From Eudorina sp. 2006-703-Eu-15 (Eukaryota; Chlorophyta; Chlorophyceae; Chlamydomonadales; Volvocaceae), in the NCBI GenBank assembly GCA_003117195.1, contig BDSI01000046.1:633001-697000 (forward strand): 64,000 bases of DNA. Direction: 5' to 3'. Below the pieces are notes generated by a model. It did not search any database, was not told where the DNA came from, and was given only the letters and a program-made list of their open reading frames with translations. Shown one piece after another: positions 1 through 13,000 of this stretch (the stretch's first letter is position 1; the number at the start of each line of letters is the position of its first letter). Position numbers and translations under genes: made by a program.

Positions 1-28
1 CAACACACGACCCGCACCGCAAGCGTGC

Positions 29-1176
29 CTACCCGGCTGTGCCTACACTGCATGCGCTCCCCCCGCGTGGCGAGGCCGTCATGGTACGGCAAAGTGGGGC
101 ACAACGCGACCTCGACTGCCGCATGGCAGCCTTCTCTGCCCTACACGACTCACCCAGGCATCCACCCGGGCATCCGCCCGGAGACCTAGCCCCTAGGAAC
201 CCTACACCCTGTAACCCTGATCCCCGAGCCCCGCGCTCACCCGCCGCGGTCGCCACCACCGAGTCGCTCCTTGGCTCCCCGCCCGGGTCCCCAGCGCTCG
301 CCGGCCTCCGGTCATCGCCCGCCAGAGGACTGTACGACGGGGCTCCGGTCAGGCTGATACCTTCCTGTCGCCGACCGAACGCGTTCAGCAGCCACCCTCG
401 GCTCAAGCTGGTCCCGCCGGGCCTGCTGCTAGCGCCGCGGCTGCTTGAGACGGCAGCGCGGTTGGCGGCACCGCCGCCAGTACTACTGTATCCCCCGCCA
501 TCGCCGTTGGGACTGTCGCCAACCTTCGCGGGCGCTGGCGGCGACCTCGTGGACGTTGCAGGGCTGTCGGACGCTGGCCCCGCGCCGTTCCCCGGGGAGC
601 CGCCCGCCGCGACATGATGCCGCGTCCGGTCGTCGAAGGGTGACGCAACGGATGAGGATAAGCTGAGGGTTGGTGAGCCCAGCTGAGAGCCTGACTCCTC
701 GGGGATAGGCTCCAGGGAGGGCGGTTTGGGCCGTCCGGCCTTGCCGTGCCAGCAGCCAAACCGGCCCCAGCGGCCGCCGCTGCGCTGCTGCCGCTGGCGC
801 CAGAGCTTGCGCCGTTGCTCCTGCGGAGTCGCAACACGCGGGCGCAGGGTTCCGTTGGGCGGCACAACACGCACGCAGGAAGTTCCGTCGAGGCGCAAGG
901 TTAAGGACATATAATGCGGACCTATGGAGCAAGACTCGGGCGAAAAGAAGAGGTTGAGAGGCCTCGGGCACAGGGCAGAGCACACGGGAAGCGTTGGTTA
1001 ATTTGGAGCTCAACTACGTCAAGTCAGGCGGGTCCCCCACAATCGGAGTCCCGCTGACCTCCCGCAATTGGAGTCCACCATCTAAACCCACCCACCAGCA
1101 CTGCATTGCGATCGTTCTGGACGCAGCTCCACAGCTGCAAGAGCTCGTCCTCCGCGTCCCGAACTGCCTGATCGTC
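29..1176 (-). CDS. partial multi-exon gene, unrecognised, runs off the left edge
   Basis: Two exon-like blocks lie on the minus strand. The first, 1176-1096, is 27 codons long, begins after a TTTCCTCCAG acceptor, ends before GTGGGT, and reads acidic helical sequence (DDQAVRDAEDELLQLW). The second lies within a long open frame ending at 29 and probably starts after CTCCATAG near 927. It reads a basic stretch (RPRVATPQEQRRKLWRQ) followed by Ser/Gly/Pro-rich sequence. The phase between the two blocks is not settled, so another exon or a different boundary is possible. I recognise no family. The Ser/Gly/Pro part could be low-complexity protein or a GC-driven open frame. The 3' end is outside the window. 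Confidence 0.33.
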
Positions 1177-2135
1177 CTGGAGGAAAGAAGGGCCCGGAGG
1201 AACGCGGCCACGGGGGGACCGAGATCCCGTGAAATCAACAATAAAAACATGCCAGTTCGCAACGGAGCTCAGGGATCGTTGGCCAGCAGGTATTTCGCGG
1301 CCACGCACGCACCACATGTTGAAGCGCGGCCTGACGTTGTACGGACTTCGCGACCGGCCGCGAGGGCAGCTGGCGCCCGTATCCCGGAGGAGGGATGGTG
1401 CTGACACGTTGGCTGTTGTGCGCCAGGGGACGGACTGCGGCCGATGGCATCATCGAGCTGCCCGCGCCCAGCCGCTCGCGTCTTACTGATGGTAAAGACC
1501 AACATAACCATGTCAGAATGACTTGAAGAGGGGACCATGCGCAAATACCGTATCAACCTGAAGCCCAAGCACGAACGCATTTATGCGAGGGCCCCGCCTC
1601 ACCTCGCGTAAATACTGCAAGCAGCCAGGGTAGCATCCGCGTTCATGGTTCCAAAAAATTGGGTCATGGATCCGAACCATTCACGACTTGCCCGCAGGGC
1701 AACAGCAAGGCGAAAGAGTGGCAAACTCTTGGTTCATGACTACGCTGCTCAGTACTACGACGGGGCTTAGACTGGTCCCACAACGGTGTGCAGCCCTTGA
1801 GCTGCGTTGAATTGGATCTCGCGTGCGGGTCTAGTGCAACCTGTCCATGACAGGCCCCGAACTTGATCCCGATCTCACGTGCGTGGAGCGACATGCATGC
1901 ACTCCCTATATGGAACTCCCCAAGACACACTTCGTAACGTTGCCGTTCTTGGCCTGAACTCTCGCCAGACGCTTTATATGCTTACCAAGTACACCCCACT
2001 ACCATATCGCTCAAAGAAACTCCTAATCCTGGCGTTCCGAAATCCGTTTGTTTGCATTTCCACGATTGCGCAGCGCGCATCAAGCCAGTGCCATGGCGCC
2101 TCAACAGCCACAAAACTACAAGGCAGCCTAGGCGG

Positions 2136-3032
2136 CTACGACATGAACCGCCCACGACGGAAGAAAAATGCGTCCCAGTCCTTGATCCCTTCGCGCTGCA
2201 CCACGTCGAGGAGCTTCTGCGTCTGGGCCGCCTGCTCGGCCGCCGTCAGCCCCGTCTCCGGGTCAACGGCCGTGTCAAGGTATACCCAGCCACCGCGCTG
2301 GCTGTCAGGCCAGTTGTCGACAAGCCACTCGCCGCGCGGTTGAGCATCGGCAGCGTCGCGAGGAGGGGTGGTAAACCAGGAGTAATCGTAGCGGCCGTGA
2401 AAGGGGCTGATGCCGTCCTGCTGCTCGTCACTGCCGTAGCGTTGCAAGAACTCATCGAACTGCTGCAGCGTTGGGATCTCCCGCGACTCGCCCGTGAACC
2501 ACCAGCGGCCCCCGTCTTTGCGGTAGTGTTCCGCGACGGCATAGATTTGCTCAGTGCCGGGCGGACCGATGGCAACCGCCAGCAGCACAAACCAGCTGTC
2601 TGGATCTTCTGGTGATTGGCCGTGCACACAGTCGGCGAGGGCCGGCGGCTGATCGCCGGCGCTACGGTACCGCAACAAACGGTCAACCTTCTTGCGTAAT
2701 GACTGTTTGGTGCCGATGGCAGCGAGGGCTTCGGGATGCGTAGTATCTGCGAGCACCGCTGCGTTGCCTAATACGATTGCAGTAAAGCGCGCCCTGGCGA
2801 GTTCGGGCGCAGTGCGAGCCCACGCGCCGCCAACGATTGGACCGCAACATGCTCGGAACTGCACCCCGGAACCGCAGGGGCACTGGCGAGGCTCCGGTTC
2901 CTCCTTAACGTTGCGTTTTTCATCATTCGCCCGGCGGCTGGCCAACGCCGTCACCTTCAAACCGCGCCGACATAGGTTTCGCGGCGCAGTGCCGCAGGCT
3001 GCAGTGAAGCCTCTCATGCTCCTGACCAACAT
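2136..3032 (-). CDS. SEC-C / YchJ-like (UPF0225) protein, probably organelle-targeted
   Basis: Single-exon frame of 298 aa starting at an ATG. Residues 1-40 are rich in Arg, Ala and Ser with few acids, like a mitochondrial or chloroplast transit peptide. A SEC-C zinc motif follows at about residues 51-65 (CPCGSGVQFRACCGP), then the ARARFTAIVLGN segment expected of the YchJ/UPF0225 fold, then a NTF2-like-looking region with many aromatics (WWFTGES). The last ~120 residues, ending WDAFFFRRGRF, go beyond a typical bacterial YchJ (about 150 aa) and are an algal-type extension. SEC-C motifs bind zinc; the biochemical role of YchJ proteins is not established. The lack of introns contrasts with neighbouring genes. 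It lies 350 bp downstream of the broken transporter, on the same strand. Confidence 0.8.
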   Translation of the reverse strand: MLVRSMRGFTAACGTAPRNLCRRGLKVTALASRRANDEKRNVKEEPEPRQCPCGSGVQFRACCGPIVGGAWARTAPELARARFTAIVLGNAAVLADTTHPEALAAIGTKQSLRKKVDRLLRYRSAGDQPPALADCVHGQSPEDPDSWFVLLAVAIGPPGTEQIYAVAEHYRKDGGRWWFTGESREIPTLQQFDEFLQRYGSDEQQDGISPFHGRYDYSWFTTPPRDAADAQPRGEWLVDNWPDSQRGGWVYLDTAVDPETGLTAAEQAAQTQKLLDVVQREGIKDWDAFFFRRGRFMS

Positions 3033-3382
3033 GTTGTTTTAAAAGATGTGAATTCCGCGCAAATTGTTGAACGCGCAAGGTTTAGTAGTGAATGTGTCAA
3101 AGTCAATTTTCGTGTTGCAGAATAATGAACTTAAGTTACATAAGTTTGTATCGTTTTACGGACAAAAAAGTCGATAATCGGTACGATGCTACGTTCATGT
3201 CGCAAAATCCGATACAGGTAACCGTTGTGGACAGACGCCGTGTTTCCGCTGGGACCGCTTCCACTAGGCCTAGTACTTGGCATACCAACTTGAGAACTTG
3301 GTAACTTCACCAACCTCTGCTTACCTTGTCGATCATCCGGGAGTAGCCTCCGGGCCTGGGTCCTTTGCCGGCGGACCCACAC
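3033..3382. other. AT-rich gap between the YchJ-like gene and the transporter fragment
   Basis: About 350 bp. The part nearest 3032 is strikingly AT-rich (3050-3230) compared with both flanks and probably contains the promoter of the minus-strand YchJ-like gene. Nothing here resembles transporter helices 7-12. Confidence 0.5.
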
Positions 3383-5550
3383 CCTCGCATGACACTCGTC
3401 AGCACTTCGAGCGCCTGATCGAGCCGGCCACGTGTGACCAGCCAGCGCGGCGACTCCGGCAGGAACAACGGTGCCGCAGCCAAAGCCAGTCCCGGTATCG
3501 CTGGAAGCCCCACCTGAAAAGTGCCCCACATGCGCGCAAAAATCGAATCGTTAACAGTGCGCGAAATCCTTGTGCACCTGCCCCCTTGCGAAGCATTGGT
3601 ACGAGCCCGCCTTGATCACCACAGACATGCCCTGAACCCATGGTCAGGTCTAACGCCAGTCATACACAGCGCCGATTCTCAGTCGCAGCTGGGCAGTTGC
3701 AATTGCGCCAGCAGGCACTGGTGGCATGACCCCTCTCAGCTCTCACCATTGCCCTCCAGGACGTTTCCGTGTTGCTACGGCTGAGCAACCAGTCCACGAG
3801 CGGCGCAGACAGCATGCCAACGCACAGCATGACCTGCGAAGCAGGCAGCGCAGGCGAAAGGGATGTCCGGTCCGAGGACTCGATAAGATGGATTGGCCGA
3901 CAAAAGACACCGCGGACGTCAGCGACGTATCTTGTTTTTATGAAGTCAGGGGGGTGACGGAATTGCATCAGGGGAGTACGGAATGGCATCAGGGGAGTAC
4001 GGAATGGCATCACCTAAAATCTAACGGGCGTCATACTTGCAAGGAATGTCGCTTGAAAACGTGACTCTGTGCCCCACTCACGACCCACAAACACCGCTCC
4101 GACGCATGTCCGACATGCAGAGAGTGGTTACAAGTAGGCCATGGTCAGCCCACCTCGTACAGCTGGACGAGCATCCCGCGTGTGGACGCGGGCGCTAGCT
4201 CCGCGATGTAGGCCGGCGACACCGTTGCGGAGACGCCGACACCAATGCCGACCACGAATCGGCCCAACACAAGCATGCTGCGGTGGACGAAAACACAATG
4301 CCAGATGTGATGGGGCTGGTTCAGTGGGCTGGTCATGGCACTACCGCCTGTACTGGGAAAAAATGCTGCCGATCACCTACCGTATGCAGGCCAGGGGTCC
4401 TCCGCAACAACCGCCTATCACTGAACCCCAAGGCCATGCCGCAGAGAATCCGCTCCATGAGGCCGTTACCTGTGGTACGGCCCTGCACACTGGTATGGTA
4501 TTGTCCTGGCATGCGTGACTCAAGACTGCTGACTCCCCACTCACTTATCCAACAACAGCCCGGAACAGTAAGTAGTACAAACACCCCCCTTTAGGCGACC
4601 AGACTGGCTGTATCCTTCGCTCTAGTGGCGCAAGCCTTCGCCCCACATGCACGTCAACCTGGCCCCTGCAGGCTCCATTCCGCACAAGCCTTCCCCTCTC
4701 TCCACCTCCCTTCGCAGCGTGTCCCAGCTCTCACGAACATCTCATGCAAGACCCTTTGTGCACGATGGCGTGCGTCCGGCTTGTGCGCCTCCCCCTCGTG
4801 CACGCGACGGTGCGGCTGCCGCGGGCTCACCCGGGTCCGGTTGCCACCGCCATGATTACTGGACCAGCTGTGAAGGCTAAGCTATTCAATGCCAGGGCGC
4901 GCTGCCGACCGTAGCGTGCCATGGCCGCGCCACCAAGGAACGTGCCTGCCGCGGCTCCTAGCTTCGCCATGCCCACGATCAGCTCCACCGTGATAGAGCT
5001 CCGGATCTGAAAGTAACGCTCGATCTGCATGATGCATGATGCGCACGCAAGGGGCCCCGATGTCAAGGTCGCCGAGGGTGCTCAAGGTTGGGAGCGTGCC
5101 CGCTTCTGCGCCTCTTCCAGGTGCACCAGTTTGGATGCCTAGTGCGCCTGATTGCTGACGTCTGGGGGAACGACACCGGTGGGTTCAGTCACGAAAAGCC
5201 GACAGCGGACGGGCCCACTCCTCCCGGAGGTGCGCGGCCGGGCTGCCCGGCCGGGCAGCGTAGGCATAGGCTTCAGCTGATGTCCAGGACGGCAGCTGAC
5301 CGCCGAGCCGACATCGGCTAAGGACACTCAGCCGCGGGCAACATGCCAGCCTGGCGACGGCAGTAAGCTACCAGGCGCCTTCCACACATATCTCAGGTCC
5401 CATAAGGCTGTGCCAAAGCACGAGCTACCCCAAGCCTGACCTGCAGCAGCGCCGATCCGATCAGGCCCAGGTCGTATCTGCGGCACAGAAAGGGTTGTAG
5501 CGGTCCCAGCAGCGGTTTCAGCGCAATTTCCAGAGCGTGCAAGGGAATGG
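3383..5550 (-). pseudogene. MFS sugar/H+ symporter, N-terminal half only
   Basis: Exons on the minus strand: one ending at 5441 (start uncertain, near 5550), then 5006-4831, 4277-4154, 3833-3747 and 3513-3383, all with GT-AG borders. They read the sugar-porter family signatures in order: YDLGLIGSALLQ (helix 1), ELIVGMAKLGAAAGTFLGG and RYGRQRALAL (helices 2-3 with the RYGR loop), GRFVVGIGVGVS with YIAELAPASTRG (helix 4), VMLCVGMLSAPLVDWLL (helix 5), WRAM joined to VGLPAIPGL (helix 6), and PESPRWLV. Joined exons keep frame and match the family across junctions. Helices 7-12 are absent: only 350 bp separate the last exon from the next gene. The usual GYD of helix 1 reads RYD. I call it a truncated gene. 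A gene whose 3' exons were lost by assembly collapse is the alternative. Confidence 0.72.
3951..4016 (+). repeat. three-copy ~22 bp tandem repeat in a transporter intron
   Basis: The unit, about GGAATGGCATCAGGGGAGTAC, is present nearly three times, the first copy slightly diverged. It lies in the intron between the exons at 4277-4154 and 3833-3747. Confidence 0.7.
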
Positions 5551-7021
5551 GATCGCTACGCGTCAGCACAGGCACATTTGACGTTGTCATGGGGCTGTAT
5601 GGCAGAAGGCTCCCGGGAACCCCGGGACCGAACCAGGGGTGAGACCTGCGGTCGGCGGAAAATCCGTTGGCCAGGGTACGTGGGCTTCGGGAAACAGGTT
5701 TGCAGCCAATGGTGCAGCTGGTTGCACCAGCAGCGCAAAGCACGGAAGGGTCCGTGCTCTATCCCGTCTTCCAGGGCGCAACTGCCGAAGGTGGCCAGAT
5801 AACCGAGTCGTTGCGAGCCTGAAGTTGAAGGTGGCTGTTCGGCACGGTAGTTCTTACCCAAAGAGGAAGCCCCCAAGGGCCGCATATAGGCATGTCCATA
5901 GCAAAATGCTCATCGCGCGTTTCCAAAACGGGTCACATCAACGTGGGCTTCCCCAGAAGGTACTGTAAAAGCATCACTGGTAACACAAGACCTCTACATT
6001 TAATCGACAACGTCGCCTCGAGAGGTAGTTGCCAGCTTGCAGTTACGTCTTACGTGTAAAGACATCAACGCTGCTCGCGTGCTATGAAATTGTACCGTAT
6101 CAATATTTCATCAGAGTAAAAGAACAAACTTCAGGGAAGGTGAGCGTAATTGATGCTTGAAATTGACTCTCCCGTACAGGGATATATGTTCCCGGCGCAC
6201 ATGCCAGGTCACCGCCATTGGCGTGCAGATCGACTTGATGGAAGGCGTACCGACTACGAGTCCGGCTTGCATGCCTGATGAGGTTACAGCCGACCCGGCA
6301 TGCCGTCAAAGGATCGTCGTACATTCTGGCAACCACCAGCTTTCACACGGAAGTGAGAGAGGCACACAGGCACCCCACCGGCAAAGGCGTGTCATCAGCC
6401 GACAGCTACGAGACGCCCCTCCCCGCCTGTTACCAAGCATGTAGGCACCTCACAAGCTCAGCGAGGCCATAACCAGTTGGAGTGCACTACCACGACAGTA
6501 TCGTGCGTCAACGAATTCTGGATCTTCAGGGACATACTCGCTGGCTGGCTATGACAACGCCCATACCACCTTTGTTACGGTGTAACACTTACCTGTGGCC
6601 ATTTCGAACCCTGCTGCGACATACGGTACTGCATGCGATGATAGTCCCTCGCTCAAACGCCTGCACAGTTTGCAACATAGGCGACAATCCTTATTCTGAT
6701 CCGTTGTCAAGAATTCACTGCTAAAAGCCTAAGTTAGGTTCTCAGTTTCAAATATATACGACAGCTTTTTGGGTTATACTGGGACTGAGCTTTCGTCAGA
6801 GTACACTCCGTGGGCAGGTCTATTTCCTTTTTCCATTGCTAACCTATAATCTTACTACTAATGACATTTTGACTATGGATACTGCTATGCACTGAAGAGC
6901 ACGATAACTATGTGCGTTTGACGGTGGAGGCCCAATGTTCAATTTACAAATGCAATACTGTACACTTTATCGGCTTTGACGTGACACCAGTTTGTACTGG
7001 GCGGTGGGATTTTGAAGAAAG
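5551..7021. other. intergenic, AT-rich toward CDC27
   Basis: No supported gene. The stretch separates the minus-strand transporter fragment from plus-strand CDC27 and so should hold the CDC27 promoter. The last ~300 bp are clearly AT-richer. I see no convincing TATA element at a standard distance. Confidence 0.5.
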
Positions 7022-10000
7022 ATGGCGGAACAAGCACTGACGGCCTCAGTGCAAGAGAGCCTTGCACTGTTCCAATACGAGAATGCCAAATTTCTCGGAG
7101 AGCGACTCGTGGCGCTTCATAACAGCGAGGTGTGTACAACCCCAGGTGGGCTACTGCAATCTCGTGAACTTGACGATTCATTCTATCACTTGCAGCAAAA
7201 TCAGCAGCTGCTGGCAACGTGTTACATGCACTGCAATCAGTCATACCGGGCGTATCACCTCCTCAAAGGTTGGTACCGTGGTGGGGAGTCAGGCCTGACT
7301 TCACACATATCCCCCACGGGCCCGTGGAAGCCCGGGGTATCGTGGGGTTTGCAAAAGTCAGCTATTAGGCTTCGCACGCTTGATCACGTTCTGTGCATGC
7401 CCTCCACCGACAGCTAGCTTGAGCGGGGTTAGCTGGTGTGCCCCAAGGCCTCAGTTTGCTCATCCTTCAGCAAAACGACTCACCTTACGGGGCTGGATGC
7501 CCTGCGAGGCTATTATGACCAACAGTGCGGGTCTTGTGGAGGTTGCCGCAATTACTGCTGACACTTGGGCCTATTGGACCGCCCGGGTGTGAGCCAGGGT
7601 TAGCCGCTTGTAACACTCCTAACATGTGCAATCCTGTGCCGATGGCAGTCTAGCCTGTCGTAATAGTACGGCGCCTGCATCCATGCACACCATGTACACC
7701 CTGTGGTGCAGGTCAAAATTCACAACGCAGTCGTTACCTGCTGGCAGTGTGCTGCCTCGGTATGTCTAGGTATCCGGAGGCAAAGGACGCGCTGCTTAAA
7801 ATGGGCGAAGCCGAGGTGCGACGAGGTGGCATGATGCGTCTACGGGGGAAGAAAGGCTCCGTGCACGCAGCGCTTGTTAGAACTGGTTGAACGTCTGAGA
7901 TCTCAATGTATTTCGATCCGTGTCCCTGACGTCCTGCGCTGGTTGGTCTCCTCGCCTGCCAACTTCGTTCACTGGTGCGCGCGGCAGATCCCGTACGGGT
8001 ACGCTGGGCTTTACTTGCTCGGAAAGATTTGCCGTCTGACAAACTGCATGAGCGAGGCAAAGGACTACTACTTCCGGGCATTGCGGCTCAATCCGTTGCT
8101 GTGGTCGGCTTTCGAGGAGTTATGCGCGATGGGTGAGTGGGTTGGCATGAATTGTTGTCACGCGGTCATAGGATTATGTTCCGACTCTGCCAGGGCGCCC
8201 ATCCGATGTCACCACTGCACGACGCAGGAGGGGACGAGGAGGCGGCAGAACTGTGCAGCCTGGCACAGCAGCCGCCGCCTGCCGCCGCGGAGGGCCCCAG
8301 CCCCTCCACCTCCAGCCAGGTTAGCTCAGCGCTCGCGCACCATACGCCCCATGGACAGCAGCAGCAGAACCATCATCACCACCATGGACGACACGCACAT
8401 GGGGCCGGAGGAGGCGCGTCGAAGGACCAGGGCCGTACCGGCGCTCAGTTGCATCAGCCGGCTGGCCCCGCGGGCACGAGCGGGGCACCTTTTAGAGGGG
8501 GTGGGCCAGTTGCCGGCGGCGGCGCAGCGGGCGCTGGGACAGGCTTTGGGTTCGGAGCGTTCGGCGCAGCAGCGCCCAACACAGGGCAAGGGCTGCCGAC
8601 GTTCGGCATGTCAGCTGGCGGCGGCGGCAGTCTGTTGTTTCAGACACCGGTGCAGGGCCAAGGAGGGGCTTTCGCGTCCCCGCTGCCGACCTTCGGCGGC
8701 GGCGGGGGAGGTGGAGTCAGCACTGGCGGCTTCGGCTTTGGGTTTGCGCTGGGCCTCGGCGGCATGCCTGCCAGCGTACAGCCTCAGGGCGATGGGGATG
8801 GAGGCGGGGTGCAAGCTGGCGGGGCGAATCCGTTCCGCTTCACGGGCGCCCCCGGTGTTGGCGGGGGCGGGCTTTTCGCGACGCCGTCTCCCATGGGCAT
8901 GGGAGCGCAGCCTCCGGCGCCTCCACAGAAACAGCCTCAGCTCGGACAGAGTCAGATAGAAGGTTAGCAAGGTTTGCTGTCGGTGCCAGGACATCCATAG
9001 GAGTGTTAGTTTGCATGCGCGTCTGGGCAGCATACAAGGGTCGATTTGCACGAATCAGGGCATGGCGCACCACGTGTGTTAGCGTGATGCCAAGAGACTG
9101 TGCATTGGTTGCTTGGGGCCAGGTCACGGGCAGGGCATGGGTAACAACAGTACCGTGCGTTTCTCGGCGGTGGCCGGCTTGGGCACATCTTCCGCAGGGG
9201 ACGAGACAGTAGTCCTGGGTGCTATGTGCTCTTGGCCGTTTCGGTGTTGCTTGCCAGTTCAGCCACCCGGTGAGACAGCTTTCAGAGGTTAGCAGATCTC
9301 CGTCTCATGTCATAAGCACATTGCCGCTGACGCGCAGCTCTTCGGGCCCCCACATTATCCACGTTTCCACCGGACTTGTTCGCCGCTTCCCTGTGCCGCA
9401 GTACCGTTCCCTGGCTTCCCCGCCGGGCCGCACCCTGCGACCAGCGGCGCAGGGCCAAGTGGACACACCGGTCATCATGCTGGCACTGGCGCCGGCGCGT
9501 CGGGCGGTGCCCACCCTCGGATAAGCCGCATGGTGGACGAGGGCAAGGTAGATTGCGCACATTTAGTTCCACACCTGTAGATGCGGAAGCCGTGTGTGCA
9601 AGGCCCGCATAGGCTAATAAGGGGTGGAGGTGGTTCTAGCTCTAGGGTGGTTTTCGTTATCCCTTCTTGACCCTTCTGCCTTCGTGGTGGCTGCGTGCGG
9701 CCCTGCAAGTCCCTTGTCGCGTGCCGCCCTGACCCCATCCGCAGGTTCGGAAAGTATCCAACAAGCTTTTCTCTGACCCGCGCTCCAGCGTGCGGCGAAG
9801 TCAGCGCCTGGCAGCGCTCAACAACGCCACGGCAGCAGCGCAGGGGCAGGCGGCGCATGCGGGCGGGGGTACGGGGATGACCGGATCGGCGGCGGCTGCA
9901 CCACACCAGCAGCAGGCGGCATATCCGAGTTCCAGCACGCAGGGCCAGGCCAAATCGGGGCAAGCTAGCTACGTTGAGGTACGGCAACTGTTTGCGCGAT

Positions 10001-13000
10001 CGGATGCCGGCATGGATGGGAACACGCCACGTACCTTACAACCTCGGCGCAAGGATAGGAGCGTTGGCAAGTTTGGTTGTTGCGCGTTGGTCTGGACAGC
10101 GTGGATGCGAAGCCCTCAATGATTTGCATACCAAGGCGCGCAAAAGGCGTCACGTCAAAGCTGGATTACGCTGAGGTGTTTCGTCTTGCTGTTTGCTGTG
10201 CCAGACATGTCGGACTTGTGCCTACGGCCTGCACCAAGGTAGCAGCCGCCGCCGCCACTCCCGGTGTTATGTTGATAAGCAACCTGTCATCTTGCTCGCA
10301 GGGTGATAGCCAGAACATGCCAGATCCTCGGGACCCACCGCCGCTTCCAGTCCAGCAGCAGCTGCACCCCGACGCTAAGCTGGCGGGCCCAGGCGCCGCG
10401 GTGCCAGCGACCACGCCGCAGCAGCTCCTGGCCGCTTTCAACGGGCAACTCGGGGCGCGGCAGGGTGCCACCGCGGCGGGTAAGCACACATCTGGCTTTC
10501 TCGGTCACCTGCAGTGGTCGGCTTTGGCTGCTGGAGATGCCTGGGGTGCTCCATACCGTTAATCGTAGTGTGGAAGATAGAGTTGCGTGGGGTCAAGAGG
10601 CGCAATACGAACGGAACTCGTACTGATGGAGTTGGCGCACAGCAAGACCTGGCGTCTGAGTACATGTGCCAACGGCTGCTGTCCTGCTGCAGATGGTCTC
10701 AGTCCGCCGCACAATCAGCAGCAGCAACAGCAACATCACCAGTTCCTTCTGCAAAGCGGGGCCGCAGCGGCCGCCGCAGCGGCGGCGGCCATGGCGGAGA
10801 GCCGGGCCGCGCTTCTACAGCTGCTGGCGCCGCTGATGGAGGGCGTCCGGCACCTGGCGGCGTACCGCTGCTCAGAGGCACTGGCGGCGCTGAACCGGCT
10901 TCCCATGGCCCAGGCTCGCACCGCCTGGGTGATGTGCGCGATCGGCAGGGCGCATTTCGAGAGCATGAACTACGCCCGCGCCGCACAGGTACGGGTTCTG
11001 GTTCGACGACAGACGGGCGATACCAATCATAGGGTTCGCGGGCATGACTGCAGAAGCGTCGAAACTTGCAGCGACATCGTATGCGCATGTGGTCGTGCTG
11101 CAGTGCTGCTGCGCAGAATATTTTGAACGTGACAAGTTCCTCTCCAGCGCGGCTCACAAAAAGAGGGGGTTCGCTGTGCTTACTGCGATCGATCAAAACA
11201 GTAGGGATACCGCGAACAGCGCTGCGGGAACAGAGCATCGTACCGCTCTCACGTGTCCGGACGGAGCCACAACCTATTCTTACTTAGGTCGGGACAGCAC
11301 CACAACGCACCACAATCGCGAAATGCACCGCGCCGCGCCGCAAAAGGGCCTTCCCTGGATGGTAATGAGACCTGCATGGCCTCACGGGACATGGCGCAGG
11401 CGTCATGGCGTACGGCGGCACACCATTTCACTCGCGATCTCCTTGACACCCCGGGAACCCCCGCAGAGTTTCGAGAGCGCTCGGCAGCTGGATCGGACCC
11501 GGGTGGAGGGAATGGAGATCTACAGCACCGTGCTGTGGCACACCAAGCGCGAGTACGAGCTGAGCCACCTTGCGCAGGAGTGCGTTGCGACCGACCGCCT
11601 CGCACCGCAGGTTAGTTCGGGCTCTCTTTGGACATGTGTTTTGCCTAAGGCCACTGCTGCTGCTGCCGCGACGGCGGTGGTAGTGGACCCAAGCCATGTG
11701 CTGGACCTCACGACATTAAAGCCCGCACGCGCATATCTGTATCTGTCTGTGGTCTCTGGCACCAAGGCGTCCCCCCGTTGCAACTGTGTTGGCATGGTGG
11801 TGTGCTGGGAAATGACGTCACTGCTGCCGGCCCTGGACCCTTGACAGACGTGGTGCGTTCTGGGCAACCTGTTCAGCAGCCAAAAGGAGCACGAAGCCGC
11901 CATCGAATTCTTCCTGCGTGCGGTGCAGGTGCGCGGGCAGGCGCTAGGGATTGCTCGCTGCAACACCTCAGGGAAGATCTCCACGAAACGTCGCTCACAC
12001 TGATGTTTTTCCCGTGATACCGCAGCTCGTTTTGTGCCAAGCCCGCCGTGCCCCTCGTTTCGTCCTGCCCCAGGTTGATCCGACTTTCACGTACGCCTAC
12101 ACGCTGGCCGGCCACGAGTACTTCGCCAACGAGGACTACGACAAGGCGGCTGCCTGCTACCGCTCGGCGCTCAAGCTGGATCCGCGGCACTACAAGGCCA
12201 TGTGGGTGGGGCGATGCGGATGGGTTCAAACTTTACGATACCAAGCAAATGCGAGTACATTCGGGGGTGTCAGTGAACAGGCGCTACCAACTGGTAAGGG
12301 GCACCGATACTCAACGAACTTTGGTGGGCAGAATATGTGCGATCTTAACCTGACCATCGACGTCATTCGCTGATCTGCCTGAACCCTTAAGCCCGCTGAT
12401 TCTGCGGTCGTCGCGCCGTGCCTTGCCTTCGTACAGGTACGGCCTCGGGCAGATCGCCTATCGTCAGGAGAAGTACGCCGAGGCGCTGCAGAACTTCCGG
12501 ATGGCAGCAGGCATCAACCCCCGCTCTTCTGTGCTGCGCTGCTACGTTGGCATGAGCGCGGCCAAGCTGGGGCAGACCACGCTTGCGCTGGAAAAGCTGC
12601 AGGTGCGTTCCCTCGTGCTAGCCATATCCCCACGCGCATTGATGAGTTGGGCGCCAGCGTACGCAGGCTTCTTCGCATGGAGCGCCGGCAAGACCCTTAG
12701 GCGAGGGGTTACCAGCATAAAGCCGCGGGGATCCGTACGGATGCCAGCATTTTGTGGTCTGTGCATCAAAGCACATGCCGCGCTCGCGTGTGGATTCGAA
12801 TCAAAGCGTATCGACAAGTGCGTGTCGATGGTTGCCGTTGTTCCATCACCCTCCCTCGCCGCTGTAACCCCCTCCGGCGTTCTTGGTGCATTCCGAACGG
12901 CCATCAGGAGGCGATTGACCTCGACCCCGCCAACCCGCTGGCGCGTTTCGAACGCGCGTCCGTGCTGGCGTCCTTGGAGCGCGTCGGCGAGGTGTGCGCG

